Below are positions 1 to 8,568 of a DNA stretch of 64,000 nt, piece by piece. Within the stretch, counting starts at the first letter, position 1. The number at the start of each line of letters is the position of its first letter. Made by a program: the position numbers and the translations under genes. A model generated the notes under the pieces. It worked only from the letters and a program-made list of their open reading frames with translations. It did not search any database and had not been told where the DNA came from. The DNA is from an uncultured Aquimarina sp. (GTDB taxonomy: Bacteria; Bacteroidota; Bacteroidia; Flavobacteriales; Flavobacteriaceae). The DNA is taken from the NCBI GenBank assembly GCA_947496355.1, contig CANMCO010000006.1, positions 1 to 64,000 of the forward strand, read 5' to 3'.

Positions 1-288
1 CAAAATCTTATAATGCCAAGTATGACTGAAAAATATGACCCTTATCAAAATGCAATTGCTGAAAGAATCAATGGTATATTAAAACAAGAATTCAATGTGT
101 CCAAAGAAATCAAATCGATCCAAACAAAGAAAAAACTTGTAAGAGATGCTGTTCATGTATACAACAATATAAGACCACACCTATCTAATCACATGCTAAC
201 GCCAGTGCAAATGCACAAACAAAATAAATTAAAAAGAAAACAGTATAAAATTAAAATTCCCAATGAAGCTAGCTTCATTGGGAATTAA
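1..288 (+). CDS. IS3-family transposase OrfB, C-terminal fragment (cut by window start)
   Basis: The reading frame is open from base 1, so the gene begins before the window; the ATG at 13 is internal. The visible part is the end of a DDE integrase core. The stretch YDPYQNAIAERINGILKQEF matches the region of IS3/IS150 OrfB proteins that carries the catalytic glutamate (in NAIAER), followed by the usual IRPH motif (YNNIRPHLSN). The protein would cut and join the ends of its insertion sequence. The last codons lie in a perfect palindrome that includes the stop codon region. Family assignment is firm; the exact IS group and whether the element is intact cannot be judged from here. Confidence 0.85.
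   Translation, partial: QNLIMPSMTEKYDPYQNAIAERINGILKQEFNVSKEIKSIQTKKKLVRDAVHVYNNIRPHLSNHMLTPVQMHKQNKLKRKQYKIKIPNEASFIGN
255..286. terminator. 32-bp perfect palindrome at the end of the transposase gene
   Basis: Bases 255-286 form a perfect inverted repeat with no spacer (arm AATTCCCAATGAAGCT and its complement). It encodes the last residues NEASFIGN and reaches into the stop codon. It may act as a transcription stop for both the transposase and the convergent mtaB, or be part of the IS end. No long T-run follows on the plus strand, so an intrinsic terminator is not proven. Confidence 0.5.
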
Positions 289-342
289 ATGATAAATATA
301 ATCTAGTAATAATCTGTATCGATTATTTAGGACTAGTCAATG

Positions 343-1671
343 TTATGCTTTTATACCCTCTGGCACAAAATCAAATCGTACCATCCCATCATCATCTATA
401 TCTTTCAAATTAACTTTATGTAATGTGTTTACATAAGATGGATTCCAGGGCATTTTTACTTTGACGTAATTCTCTGTAAACCCATGTATATATCCTTCTT
501 TATTTTCAGACTCAAACAAAACTGTTCTCTCAGTCCCTAATTGTCTTTCATAAAATGCTCTTCTCTTTTTGGCAGATAAACCACGAAGCATTTTACTTCT
601 TTTTTTACGCACATTAATAGGAATCACACCCTCTAAATCCGCCGCGACTGTATTATCTCTTTCAGAGTATGTAAACACATGAAGATATGAAATATCTAAT
701 TCTGAAAGAAAGTTATAGGTATCCAAAAAATGATCATCGGTTTCACCAGGAAAACCAACAATAACATCAACCCCAATACACGCATGAGGCATCACTTTTT
801 TGATTTTGTTAACGCGATCTACATACAAGTTAGTAAGATACCTTCTTCTCATTAGTTTAAGAATCTCATCATTTCCAGACTGCAACGGAATATGAAAATG
901 AGGAACAAATGTCCTTGAACCCGCAACAAAATCTATAGTTTCATTTTTCAATAGGTTAGGTTCTATCGAAGATATTCTCAAACGCTCTATCCCCGCTACC
1001 TGATCTAATGCTTGTACTAGTTCAAAAAAAGTATGCTCGTGCTTCTTGTTTCCAAACTCACCTTTACCATAATCACCAATATTCACTCCAGTCAGTACAA
1101 TTTCTTTAATTCCTTTCTCAGAGATTTCCTTAGCATTTGTTAACACGTTACTTAATGTATCACTACGCGAAATACCTCTTGCCAATGGAATAGTACAATA
1201 CGTGCATTTGTAATCGCACCCGTCCTGCACTTTTAAAAATGCCCTTGTACGATCTCCTATCGAGTAGCTTCCCACATAAAAATCAGCATCTTCAATTTCA
1301 CAAGAATGCACCTCACCATATTCATTTTTAGAAAGATCATTGATATAATCTGTGATCTTAAACTTCTCTGTAGCTCCTAATACCAAGTCCACACCATCTA
1401 CGGCAACCAACTCTTCAGGTTTTAACTGGGCATAACAGCCAACGGCTGCTACAAAGGCATCTGGATTACTCTTTTGTGCCTGTTTTACAATAGTTTTAAA
1501 TCTCTTATCTGCATTTTCAGTAACAGAGCATGTATTGATTACATAAATATCTGCATTTTCAGAAAAATCTACACGATCAAAGCCTTCGTCAGTAAAATTT
1601 CTGGCTATAGTAGAGGTTTCTGAAAAATTCAGTTTACAACCTAATGTATAAAAAGCGACTTTTTTTCTCAT
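343..1671 (-). CDS. mtaB: tRNA N6-threonylcarbamoyladenosine (t6A) methylthiotransferase MtaB
   Basis: A radical SAM methylthiotransferase of the MiaB/RimO/MtaB group, which converts t6A37 to ms2t6A in tRNA. The start is set at MRKKVAFYTLGCKLNFSE, the canonical family N-terminus; an ATG 18 codons upstream (1725) would add residues not typical of the family and run into the divergent gene's leader. The UPF0004 domain has its cysteines at TLGCK, INTCSV and VGCYAQ for the second iron-sulfur cluster. The radical SAM CxxxCxxC is GCDYKCTYCTIP, and a TRAM-like tail follows. The length of 442 aa is normal. The N-terminal sequence favours MtaB over MiaB. Confidence 0.9.
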   Translation of the reverse strand: MRKKVAFYTLGCKLNFSETSTIARNFTDEGFDRVDFSENADIYVINTCSVTENADKRFKTIVKQAQKSNPDAFVAAVGCYAQLKPEELVAVDGVDLVLGATEKFKITDYINDLSKNEYGEVHSCEIEDADFYVGSYSIGDRTRAFLKVQDGCDYKCTYCTIPLARGISRSDTLSNVLTNAKEISEKGIKEIVLTGVNIGDYGKGEFGNKKHEHTFFELVQALDQVAGIERLRISSIEPNLLKNETIDFVAGSRTFVPHFHIPLQSGNDEILKLMRRRYLTNLYVDRVNKIKKVMPHACIGVDVIVGFPGETDDHFLDTYNFLSELDISYLHVFTYSERDNTVAADLEGVIPINVRKKRSKMLRGLSAKKRRAFYERQLGTERTVLFESENKEGYIHGFTENYVKVKMPWNPSYVNTLHKVNLKDIDDDGMVRFDFVPEGIKA

Positions 1672-1805
1672 AAAACTAATTGTCATTTCGGCAACGGCAG
1701 AAATCTCTTTATATTTACCCTTCATTTAAACTCAACAAAGAATTGAGCTATTCAGGAATAAATTTTAAGGCTGCAAATATACCAACAATAATTCGTTTAC
1801 TAAAA

Positions 1806-3437
1806 TTGAAAACCAACCATTTTGATAGCGTAATTCATTATTTAGCAATACTTTACCTATTCACTTCTTTATTCTCTTGTGAAAAATCTTCAAAGCAGAA
1901 CAGAGATCACGAAGTATTTAGATACAATCAATATGAGAATATTAGTTCGTTAGACCCCGCATTCGCGCGTGATGTAGCCAATATATGGTCTACCAATCAA
2001 TTATTTAACGGATTGGTGCAGCTTGACGACTCGTTACATATTATTCCTGATATCGCAAAGAAATGGGATATCTCAGAAAATGGATTAGACTATACTTTTG
2101 TTCTTCGAGGAGATGTAAAATTTCACAAGCACGAACAATTCAAAACTAAAGATTGTACCCGTTTAGTAACGGCAAAGGATTTTGCCTATAGTTTTGACAG
2201 GCTTATAAGCCCTAAAGTAGCCTCACCAGGAAACTGGGTCTTGAAAAATGTTGATACGTACAAAGCTATAAATGACACCATTTTTGAAATAAAACTAAAA
2301 AAGCCTTTTCCTGCTTTTCTGGGATTAATGAGCATGCGCTACTGTTCTGTTGTTCCTAAAGAAGTTGTAACGTTCTACGGAAACGAATTTAGATCCAACC
2401 CAATAGGTACCGGCCCTTTTAAATTTAAGTTATGGGAAGAAAACGTAAAGCTCGTATTACGCAAAAATGAATTGTACTTCGAAAAAGATAAAAACGGCAA
2501 GCAATTACCATATCTAGAAGCTGTAGCCATCACATTTTTACCCGATAAACAAAGTGAGTTTTTACAATTTGCACAAGGTAAAATTGATTTATTGAATAGC
2601 CTGGATGCCTCTTACAAAGATGAGTTATTAACTCCTAGTGGTAAGTTACGCGAAAAATATCAGAACCGAATACATATTAGTAAAGGACCTTATCTAAATT
2701 CTGAATACCTTGGATTTTATTTAGACACCGATAAAAAAGAAATACAATCAGAATCTTTAAGGAAAGCCATAAATTATGGTTTTGACAGAGAAAAAATGAT
2801 CACGTATTTAAAAAATGGTATCGGAACTCCCGCTATACATGGTTTTATACCCAAAGGAATCCCCGGGTTTAATAATGTACCTGGTTATGAATATGATCCA
2901 AAAAAGGCCCGTGAGTTTATAGAAATATATAAAAAAGAAACAGGAGACACTTCTCCTACCATTCGTATTGCTACAGATTCAAACTACCAGAGCATTTGTG
3001 AGTTCATACAACGAGAATTAGAAAAAATTGGACTGAATATAATTGTAGATATTATGTCACCCTCTACGATACGGCAAAAAAAATGGAGTGGCGAACTAGA
3101 GGTTTTTAGAGCGAGCTGGATTGCAGATTATCCAGATGCGGAAAATTTCTTATCTCCTTATTATAGTAAAAACCATACACCAAACGGTCCAAATTATACG
3201 CATTTTAAAAATGACACCTTTGATAGGTTATACGAAGAAAGCTTTCTTATAACAGATACAAAAGTAAGAGAGCAACACTACGCCAAAATGGATTCTATTA
3301 TCGTTTCTCACGCCCCTATTGTACCGCTGTATTATGACGAAGTAGTACGGTTCACTCAAAAAAACGTGAGAGGTCTTACCAACAATCCTCAGAACTTTCT
3401 GATTTTGAAACGCGTTTGGAAGGAAAAGAAAAAGTAA
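1806..3437 (+). CDS. ABC transporter substrate-binding lipoprotein (OppA/DppA-like, SBP family 5)
   Basis: A solute-binding protein of extracellular family 5, predicted to bind oligopeptides or similar ligands outside the inner membrane. After a hydrophobic signal with a lipobox (LFTSLFSCEKS), the family features follow: SSLDPAFARD near the N-terminus, IPDIAKKWDISENGLDYTF, and the C-terminal lobe with ASWIADYPDAENFL. The start is uncertain because there is no ATG. TTG at 1806 gives a compact lipoprotein signal; a TTG at 1680 would add 42 residues that look like noise and almost touch the mtaB start. No permease or ATPase genes are adjacent, so it may work with a transporter encoded elsewhere. 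Confidence 0.75.
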   Translation: MKTNHFDSVIHYLAILYLFTSLFSCEKSSKQNRDHEVFRYNQYENISSLDPAFARDVANIWSTNQLFNGLVQLDDSLHIIPDIAKKWDISENGLDYTFVLRGDVKFHKHEQFKTKDCTRLVTAKDFAYSFDRLISPKVASPGNWVLKNVDTYKAINDTIFEIKLKKPFPAFLGLMSMRYCSVVPKEVVTFYGNEFRSNPIGTGPFKFKLWEENVKLVLRKNELYFEKDKNGKQLPYLEAVAITFLPDKQSEFLQFAQGKIDLLNSLDASYKDELLTPSGKLREKYQNRIHISKGPYLNSEYLGFYLDTDKKEIQSESLRKAINYGFDREKMITYLKNGIGTPAIHGFIPKGIPGFNNVPGYEYDPKKAREFIEIYKKETGDTSPTIRIATDSNYQSICEFIQRELEKIGLNIIVDIMSPSTIRQKKWSGELEVFRASWIADYPDAENFLSPYYSKNHTPNGPNYTHFKNDTFDRLYEESFLITDTKVREQHYAKMDSIIVSHAPIVPLYYDEVVRFTQKNVRGLTNNPQNFLILKRVWKEKKK

Positions 3438-3560
3438 GCGAACATCTTAAAACACTGACATTTAACAGCTATAACCGATTTATTTGCGCTTTATCGATTA
3501 TTTTTTTATATATTCGTGCTTCATTAATTAATTTTTAACAAATCAATTAACCCTAATCTT

Positions 3561-4634
3561 ATGAAAAAAATCAATTTATTTTTACTATCAACTCTTTTTC
3601 TAGGAGTAATTTCATGTGGTAGTGATGATGATGCTTCAGGTGAGCTAGTATCTGTAGACCCTAATCCGGTAGAAGATACAATTTTAGATGAAAACACTGT
3701 ATCTCAAGGTATTTCCGTAGATGGCGCTACAAGAGTTACAGGAAATGCTCCTACACCAACAGGTGGTATTACTTTTACACCAAGCACCACAACCCAGTCT
3801 GCTTTTTTATCAAATGGATTTAATATTCGTTTAACTGCTCCAGATGTTGCAACTGGTGCATATTTACAGGTTGTGCAAGACGGAACTCCTGCTGGAGATT
3901 ATTTGGATATCTCTTTAGCTGCGTTTAGAGCTAGTGCTTTGCAAAACAAGAAGTCCGGTTTTATGAAGAACTCTAAAATGATGGAAAATGAAGTTGAGAT
4001 AGATGTTGATTTTGGAGAAACTGTAACTCCAGGTAAATTTTGCTACTTACTTTGTATTTATGATGAAGCGGGTAACATTAGTGAGCCGGTTGAAATATGT
4101 GTAGAAGTTGAAGCTTGGGGAGGAAATCCTAATATCGTTGGAACTTGGAATTTTGTTAAATCGGTAGAAAACGGAAACACTCAACTTCTTGGTGAAGAGG
4201 ATTGTGAAGATGCTACAGTATTTTGTAACGATCAAACTGAAATAACAGTTGAAAACGCTTATTGTGACACATTACTTTCTCTTCCTGTTACATTTAATGC
4301 AGACGGAACGTACGAGTATGTTGAAACATCTAAGTATACCGAAATTAATTATGGTGCATCAGCAGAAACTTGTACTGCTACTTTTGAAGCAGAAAAAGAT
4401 GAAAAATATACATCTAGAGGGAACTGGGCATATGATGAAGAAGAAAAGAAACTTACGCTAGTAGAGTTTACGTATATTGATGAGTATGACGGACAAGTTA
4501 ATAACGGTGTAGAAGAAGACGGCTACCTTTTATTTGACGGTGATGCTTCAGTAACAGCTTCTACTTTAGTAATCAAACAAACATTTGATGAAGACGGTAT
4601 TTCTGAAACATTTGAGATTTTTTTCGAAAAATAA
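3561..4634 (+). CDS. Lipoprotein with C-terminal lipocalin-like domain, function unknown
   Basis: A 357-aa secreted lipoprotein: MKKINLFLLSTLFLGVISCGSDDD has a clear signal peptide and lipobox cysteine followed by the acidic run common for surface-exposed Bacteroidetes lipoproteins. Residues about 35-185 are beta-rich and Ser/Thr-rich. From about residue 190, NIVGTWNFVKSVENG begins a lipocalin-like module of the kind often found in flavobacterial lipoproteins (a GTW motif, then short strands ending in FEIFFEK). A shared terminator separates it from the convergent next gene. The ligand is unknown. The upstream gene ends 120 bp away, so it is probably transcribed alone. Confidence 0.7.
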   Translation: MKKINLFLLSTLFLGVISCGSDDDASGELVSVDPNPVEDTILDENTVSQGISVDGATRVTGNAPTPTGGITFTPSTTTQSAFLSNGFNIRLTAPDVATGAYLQVVQDGTPAGDYLDISLAAFRASALQNKKSGFMKNSKMMENEVEIDVDFGETVTPGKFCYLLCIYDEAGNISEPVEICVEVEAWGGNPNIVGTWNFVKSVENGNTQLLGEEDCEDATVFCNDQTEITVENAYCDTLLSLPVTFNADGTYEYVETSKYTEINYGASAETCTATFEAEKDEKYTSRGNWAYDEEEKKLTLVEFTYIDEYDGQVNNGVEEDGYLLFDGDASVTASTLVIKQTFDEDGISETFEIFFEK

Positions 4635-4657
4635 AATCAGAGATAAATAATATTACT

Positions 4658-4697
4658 AAAAAACCATCCCGATTATATAATCGGGATGGTTTTTTTA
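4658..4697. terminator. Bidirectional intrinsic terminator
   Basis: A strong hairpin with arms CCATCCCGATTA (4664-4675) and TAATCGGGATGG (4678-4689), flanked by A and T runs on both sides. It lies between two convergent genes and can stop transcription from both. Confidence 0.9.
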
Positions 4698-4704
4698 TTT
4701 CGTA

Positions 4705-5886
4705 TTAAGAGTCATAACTCTTTCGCCATGTCTTTGTTTCCTCGAAAACATGCTCCAGAATCTCTTCTTCTTGCTTGGTAAAGGCTATTTCTCGTCGAGA
4801 CATCACCACTCTGGCCACTTCAAAAGCTTTTTTGGTTAAATACGTAGTGAATCCACCACTACCACCCCAGCTATAACTAGGTATAAAATTACGAGGAAAG
4901 CCTCCTCCAAATATATTTGCATTAACTCCCACTACGGTACCTGTATTAAACATGGTATTAATCCCACATTTAGAATGATCCCCCATCATTAAGCCACAAA
5001 ACTGTAATCCTGTCTTTGCAAAACCTTCTGTCTCATAACTCCACAATCGCACAGGCGCATAATTATTCTTAAGATTAGAGGTATTGGTATCAGCGCCAAG
5101 GTTACACCATTCTCCCAGTACAGAATTACCTAGATATCCATCATGCCCTTTGTTAGAATATCCAAAAATAACAGAATTGGTGACCTCTCCTCCTACTTTA
5201 GAGTACGGACCTACAGTTGTCCCTCCGTAGATTTTTGCACCCATTTTAATAGTAGCATGATCACATAGCGCAAAAGGACCTCTAATGATACTTCCTTCCA
5301 TGATTTCTGCATCCTTACCAATATAAATAGGGCCATTACTTGCATTAAGTATTGCAAACTCTAGCGTTGCTCCTTCTTCTATAAATATACTCTCGCTAGC
5401 AATTACATTATTACTCTCTGGGATGGGTTGACTTTCTCTACCATCGGTAAGTAATCTAAAATCGTCATTAATCGCTTGTTCATTTTTAGAAAAAATATCC
5501 CAAGTATATTTTACAGTGAATACATCTTGATCATACTGCAGTATTTCATAAGAATCAAAATCTACTTCCTCATCTTCTTTTACAAAAAACGCGATAGGCT
5601 CTTCTTTATAAAAGATTGCTTGATTTGGTTGCAGTGCTGTAATTTTTGAGACAAGTTCTTTTGACGGAAGAAAAGACGCATTAATCATTATATTTTCTTC
5701 TAGCTCCACCATAGGAAATTTCTCACTAAGGTAGTCCTCGGTCACGGTAGATGTAGTATATCCTAAGTGTTTTTCCCATTTTTCACGAATGGTAAGTATC
5801 CCTATACGAATATCTGCAACAGGTCTTGTAAAGGTAAAAGGTAATAAGGCATTGCGCGAAGCCCCATCAAAAAGAATATAATTCAT
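4705..5886 (-). CDS. GlmU family protein (putative sugar nucleotidyltransferase/acyltransferase)
   Basis: A 393-aa protein with a reduced nucleotidyltransferase-like N-terminal half (MNYILFDGASRNALLPFTFT, the usual Bacteroidetes start) and a left-handed beta-helix C-terminal half rich in hexapeptide repeats (for example GPIYIGKDAEIMEGSIIRG). This Bacteroidetes family is annotated as an alternative UDP-GlcNAc diphosphorylase / glucosamine-1-phosphate acetyltransferase and would feed cell-wall and LPS precursors. The N-terminal half lacks an obvious canonical nucleotide-binding motif, so the exact reaction is inferred from the family. It ends at the terminator shared with the convergent lipoprotein gene. 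Confidence 0.8.
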   Translation of the reverse strand: MNYILFDGASRNALLPFTFTRPVADIRIGILTIREKWEKHLGYTTSTVTEDYLSEKFPMVELEENIMINASFLPSKELVSKITALQPNQAIFYKEEPIAFFVKEDEEVDFDSYEILQYDQDVFTVKYTWDIFSKNEQAINDDFRLLTDGRESQPIPESNNVIASESIFIEEGATLEFAILNASNGPIYIGKDAEIMEGSIIRGPFALCDHATIKMGAKIYGGTTVGPYSKVGGEVTNSVIFGYSNKGHDGYLGNSVLGEWCNLGADTNTSNLKNNYAPVRLWSYETEGFAKTGLQFCGLMMGDHSKCGINTMFNTGTVVGVNANIFGGGFPRNFIPSYSWGGSGGFTTYLTKKAFEVARVVMSRREIAFTKQEEEILEHVFEETKTWRKSYDS

Positions 5887-5941
5887 AGACTTGATCTTGT
5901 ATTGTATGATTTATCGCAAAAGTACATGAAGATATAAAAAC

Positions 5942-5972
5942 AAAAAAGCCTTTCTGGTTAAGAAAGGCTCTT
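5942..5972 (-). terminator. Intrinsic terminator after the L31 gene
   Basis: Arms AGCCTTTCT (5947-5955) and AGAAAGGCT (5961-5969) with a 5-nt loop; read on the minus strand the stem is followed by a run of T. It stops the L31 transcript before the GlmU-like gene. Confidence 0.85.
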
Positions 5973-5992
5973 GAATACTTCTTATTACTAAA

Positions 5993-6244
5993 TTACTTTT
6001 TGAATTTAGCATATTTGTTTTTGAACTTGTCGATACGTCCTGCAGTATCGATAAGTTTTGATTTCCCTGTATAGAAAGGATGAGAAGATCTTGAAATTTC
6101 TAATTTCACCAACGGATACTCAACACCATCAACTTCTAGTGTTTCTTTTGTATTCGCTGTAGACTTAGTTAAAAAAACATCATCGTTAGACATGTCTTTA
6201 AAAGCTACCAATCTATAATTCTCTGGGTGAATATCTTTTCTCAT
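5993..6244 (-). CDS. rpmE2: 50S ribosomal protein L31, type B
   Basis: An 83-aa ribosomal protein that joins the large subunit near the central protuberance. The start is placed at [19 protein letters not shown], the standard type B N-terminus; an ATG 11 codons further up adds a non-family extension. The sequence keeps [11 protein letters not shown] and the basic tail [11 protein letters not shown]. No CxxC zinc motif is present, as expected for the zinc-free form. It has its own terminator downstream. Confidence 0.95.
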   Translation of the reverse strand: MRKDIHPENYRLVAFKDMSNDDVFLTKSTANTKETLEVDGVEYPLVKLEISRSSHPFYTGKSKLIDTAGRIDKFKNKYAKFKK

Positions 6245-6345
6245 TATATATAATCTTTTCTTTTTTTCGAGCTGCAAATTTACAACTATTTTTTAATCTA
6301 CAAAAGATTTTTCACTAGATTAAATGGGAATTTAAATAAATAGTA

Positions 6346-6828
6346 CTAAGCTGTATCTGCATCTGCATCACAACTACATGTATATCTAATCAAATCACCA
6401 AGAAGACTATCTCCAGAATTACTACCAATTGCACAACATCCACCAATCTTACCTGACTCCTGTGTTGAATTTATTCTTAAATATTCGAATTGATCAGCGA
6501 TACTAAGAAATTCTTCTGAAGAAAGATTTAAAGCTTCCAATTTATAATATACACTTAAAAACTGTTGAGTTTGATCACCAAGAAAATCTTGAAGTAATAT
6601 CTCTAATTCTGTAGAAGTTAATTGATCCAAAGACGATTTCTGATATACAGAATTAATAAATTCTCTATATTTCCCAGTCTTAACAGCACTTTTATTAAAT
6701 TCAATAAGCGTTTGCTTTACCAGGTATTCTTTTTCTTCCTGAGAAACTTCAGTATGCTCCTCATCTTTAGAACAAGACACTGTCCCAAGTAAAGAAATTA
6801 CGAATGTAAAAAGTAATAGTTTTCTCAT
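6346..6828 (-). CDS. Small lipoprotein with a cysteine-rich C-terminal tail
   Basis: Not recognised with certainty. The start is taken at MRKLLLFTFVISLLGTVSCS, a lipoprotein signal with a lipobox cysteine; the ATG 11 codons upstream gives a poorer signal. The 160-aa protein is mostly helical and polar (residues 20-125), then ends with IGGCCAIGSNSGDSLL and YTCSCDADADTA, so four cysteines lie in the last 30 residues. This helical body with a Cys-rich tail recalls the 'fulvocin C-related' proteins of Bacteroidetes, which I offer only as a possibility. The gene is divergent from the DUF4199 gene and shares a 330-bp upstream region with it. Confidence 0.6.
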   Translation of the reverse strand: MRKLLLFTFVISLLGTVSCSKDEEHTEVSQEEKEYLVKQTLIEFNKSAVKTGKYREFINSVYQKSSLDQLTSTELEILLQDFLGDQTQQFLSVYYKLEALNLSSEEFLSIADQFEYLRINSTQESGKIGGCCAIGSNSGDSLLGDLIRYTCSCDADADTA

Positions 6829-6971
6829 AAATAATAATTTCGTTAATATATTTTTATACAATTAAAAATTGGGGTATTTAATTATAAACTTGGGGCAAAT
6901 CTAAAATTTAACAGTCACTTTAAGCTTATAAAACACATTCTTTCAACTCATTAACATTTGAATGTTTTTTC

Positions 6972-7028
6972 GGGGAAACCCCTATTTTACACTTATTGAG
7001 ACCTTTTAAAAACTACGGGGAAACCGTA
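6972..7028. promoter_or_regulatory. Pair of GGGGAAACC inverted-repeat motifs in a divergent intergenic region
   Basis: GGGGAAACCCC at 6972-6982 and TACGGGGAAACCGTA at 7014-7028 share the core CGGGGAAACC and are each palindromic. Their centres are 44 bp apart, about four helical turns. They lie between the divergent small lipoprotein gene and the first DUF4199 gene, so they could be operators or small hairpins. No regulator can be assigned. Confidence 0.4.
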
Positions 7029-7105
7029 ATTATTTTGTAAATATACGATAAAAATGTAAATTAACCCGATAAAAAGGTTATTTTATTAAAACTGTAACAT
7101 TTTAT

Positions 7106-7114
7106 TATATTTGC
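7106..7114 (+). promoter_or_regulatory. Promoter -7 box of the first DUF4199 gene
   Basis: TATATTTGC fits the Bacteroidetes -7 consensus TAnnTTTG. The sequence before it (TAACATTTTATTATATTTG) is nearly repeated before the second DUF4199 gene and before the GT2 gene. A good TTG at -33 is not visible. Confidence 0.65.
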
Positions 7115-7157
7115 ATACTGATGTTATATTGACAATCTAAAAAAATAATTTTGATGT

Positions 7158-7685
7158 ATGGATGATACTACTATTTCTGCAAAAAAATATATTATTAAGT
7201 ATGGTATAATTCTGGGAATTATTTTTGTTTTATACAATGTTATTATCCATGTAACTGATAGTGTTGAAAGTAGAAACTGGATACATACAGTTCTTGACTT
7301 AACACTTAGAGTTGCTATAATCACCTATGGAATATATAACTACAAATTTAATAATAATGGTCTTTTAAAATTAACCGAAGCTTTAAAAATAGGTATCGGT
7401 ATTGCCATAATAGGTGGGATATTTGCCGTGGGTTGGAATCTTATACTAACTAATATAATTGAACCCGATATGATCAATCAAAAACTTGTTACTCAACAGG
7501 AGCAAATGATAAAGAATAATCCGGATATGTCTCAAGAACAAATTAACCAAAGCATGGAAATGGTAAAAAAATTCAGTACTCCATATATAACATCAGCACT
7601 TGTACTAATCTGGAATTCTTTCCTAGGACTTATTATTTCTTTAATTGGAGGTGCCATTATGCAAAGAAATAAAGATGTTTTTTAA
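7158..7685 (+). CDS. DUF4199 membrane protein (paralogue 1)
   Basis: A 175-aa integral membrane protein. Four hydrophobic segments are visible (about residues 12-32, 40-60, 78-100 and 143-165), with a polar stretch between the third and fourth that holds the repeated NPDMSQEQINQSMEMV motif. The family keyword is the N-terminal KYxIKYGIILGI and the end LIGGAIMQR. DUF4199 proteins in flavobacteria often lie beside a GT2 glycosyltransferase, as here, but have no known function. This is the first of six copies in 5.4 kb. Confidence 0.85.
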   Translation: MDDTTISAKKYIIKYGIILGIIFVLYNVIIHVTDSVESRNWIHTVLDLTLRVAIITYGIYNYKFNNNGLLKLTEALKIGIGIAIIGGIFAVGWNLILTNIIEPDMINQKLVTQQEQMIKNNPDMSQEQINQSMEMVKKFSTPYITSALVLIWNSFLGLIISLIGGAIMQRNKDVF

Positions 7686-7752
7686 TAAATCAAGTAAACT
7701 ATAGAAAACTCTTACTTAAAACATTTATTTCGGCATACATGTAACAATTTAC

Positions 7753-7760
7753 TATATTTG
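7753..7760 (+). promoter_or_regulatory. Promoter -7 box of the second DUF4199 gene
   Basis: TATATTTG preceded by TAACAATTTAC, close to the sequence before the first DUF4199 gene. The ATG follows 40 bases downstream. Confidence 0.6.
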
Positions 7761-7798
7761 AATACTTATGGTTATAAATAACCTAAACTATAGTATAC

Positions 7799-8323
7799 AT
7801 GGAAAATGATAAAGCATCTTCAAAAAAAATTATTATAAATTACGGAGTAATACTAGGAATAGTTTCTGTACTTCTTGGCGTTGTAATGTATGTAACCAAC
7901 GTGTACACTGATCCGCATTGGATATTCTCTGTAATTGGCTTCTTAATCCTTATTGGCGTTATTACCTATGGTATAAAGGCTTACAAAACTTCTAATAATG
8001 GATTTCTTGAACTAACAGACGCATTAAAAGTAGGTATAGGAATTGCCCTTATTGGAGGCATTATTGGTGCCATCTGGACACTTTTGCTAACCTCGATTAT
8101 AGAGCCGGAGTACACACAACAAGTAATGGAAGTTCAAAGAGAAAAGCTGTTAGAAAATCCAGATATGACTGAAGCAATGGTGGATCAAAGTATAGAAATG
8201 ATGGAAAAATTTAGCAGTCCGTATATAAGTATTGCCTTTTCTATTATAGGTAGCTTATTCTTTGGATTTATTATTTCACTTTTTGCCGGATTAATCATGA
8301 AAAAGAAACAAGATTTATATTAA
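7799..8323 (+). CDS. DUF4199 membrane protein (paralogue 2)
   Basis: A 174-aa four-helix membrane protein, co-linear with paralogue 1 (INYGVILGIVSVLLGVVMYV at the start, SLFAGLIMKKK at the end). The polar loop carries NPDMTEAMVDQSIEMMEKFS, closely matching paralogue 1. It has its own promoter box 40 bp upstream, so the two genes are probably separate transcripts, although only 113 bp apart. It is followed by a palindromic repeat element. Function unknown. Confidence 0.85.
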   Translation: MENDKASSKKIIINYGVILGIVSVLLGVVMYVTNVYTDPHWIFSVIGFLILIGVITYGIKAYKTSNNGFLELTDALKVGIGIALIGGIIGAIWTLLLTSIIEPEYTQQVMEVQREKLLENPDMTEAMVDQSIEMMEKFSSPYISIAFSIIGSLFFGFIISLFAGLIMKKKQDLY

Positions 8324-8348
8324 TATATCTGATGACAAATTATATATA

Positions 8349-8510
8349 ATTGAGGTTGTCTTAAAAGTATATTTTAAAATTAATGTCACATTGAGCGGAG
8401 TCGAAATGTATTGATAATCAAAGATAATTATCTCTCGACTATTAGTTTATACTGAGCAAAGTCGAAGTACTCGAGATGACAGAAGAATTCACTTTTAAAA
8501 CAGCCTCAAT
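8349..8510. repeat. Palindromic intergenic repeat (MITE/REP-like), 162 bp
   Basis: The outer arms ATTGAGGTTGTCTTAAAAGT (8349-8368) and ACTTTTAAAACAGCCTCAAT (8491-8510) are inverted repeats with two mismatches. Inside are two direct copies of TGAGCNNAGTCGAA (within 8389-8409 and 8451-8468), a motif I know as a frequent intergenic repeat in flavobacterial genomes. It has no coding potential. It may be a non-autonomous mobile element or a transcript-end structure between the convergent genes. Confidence 0.65.
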
Positions 8511-8568
8511 TTTTTTATACCGCTTTTTTTCTTCCCAAAGCCGTTAATTAGATCAACTGCAAGAAAAA

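Noticed and set aside
1680..1805. N-terminal extension of the OppA-like protein from TTG at 1680
   Set aside because: The 42 extra residues do not look like a signal peptide, and almost touch the start of mtaB; a start near 1806 gives a clean lipoprotein signal.
6972..6982. GGGGAAACCCC as an intrinsic terminator
   Set aside because: The stem has only four pairs and no T-run follows on either strand.
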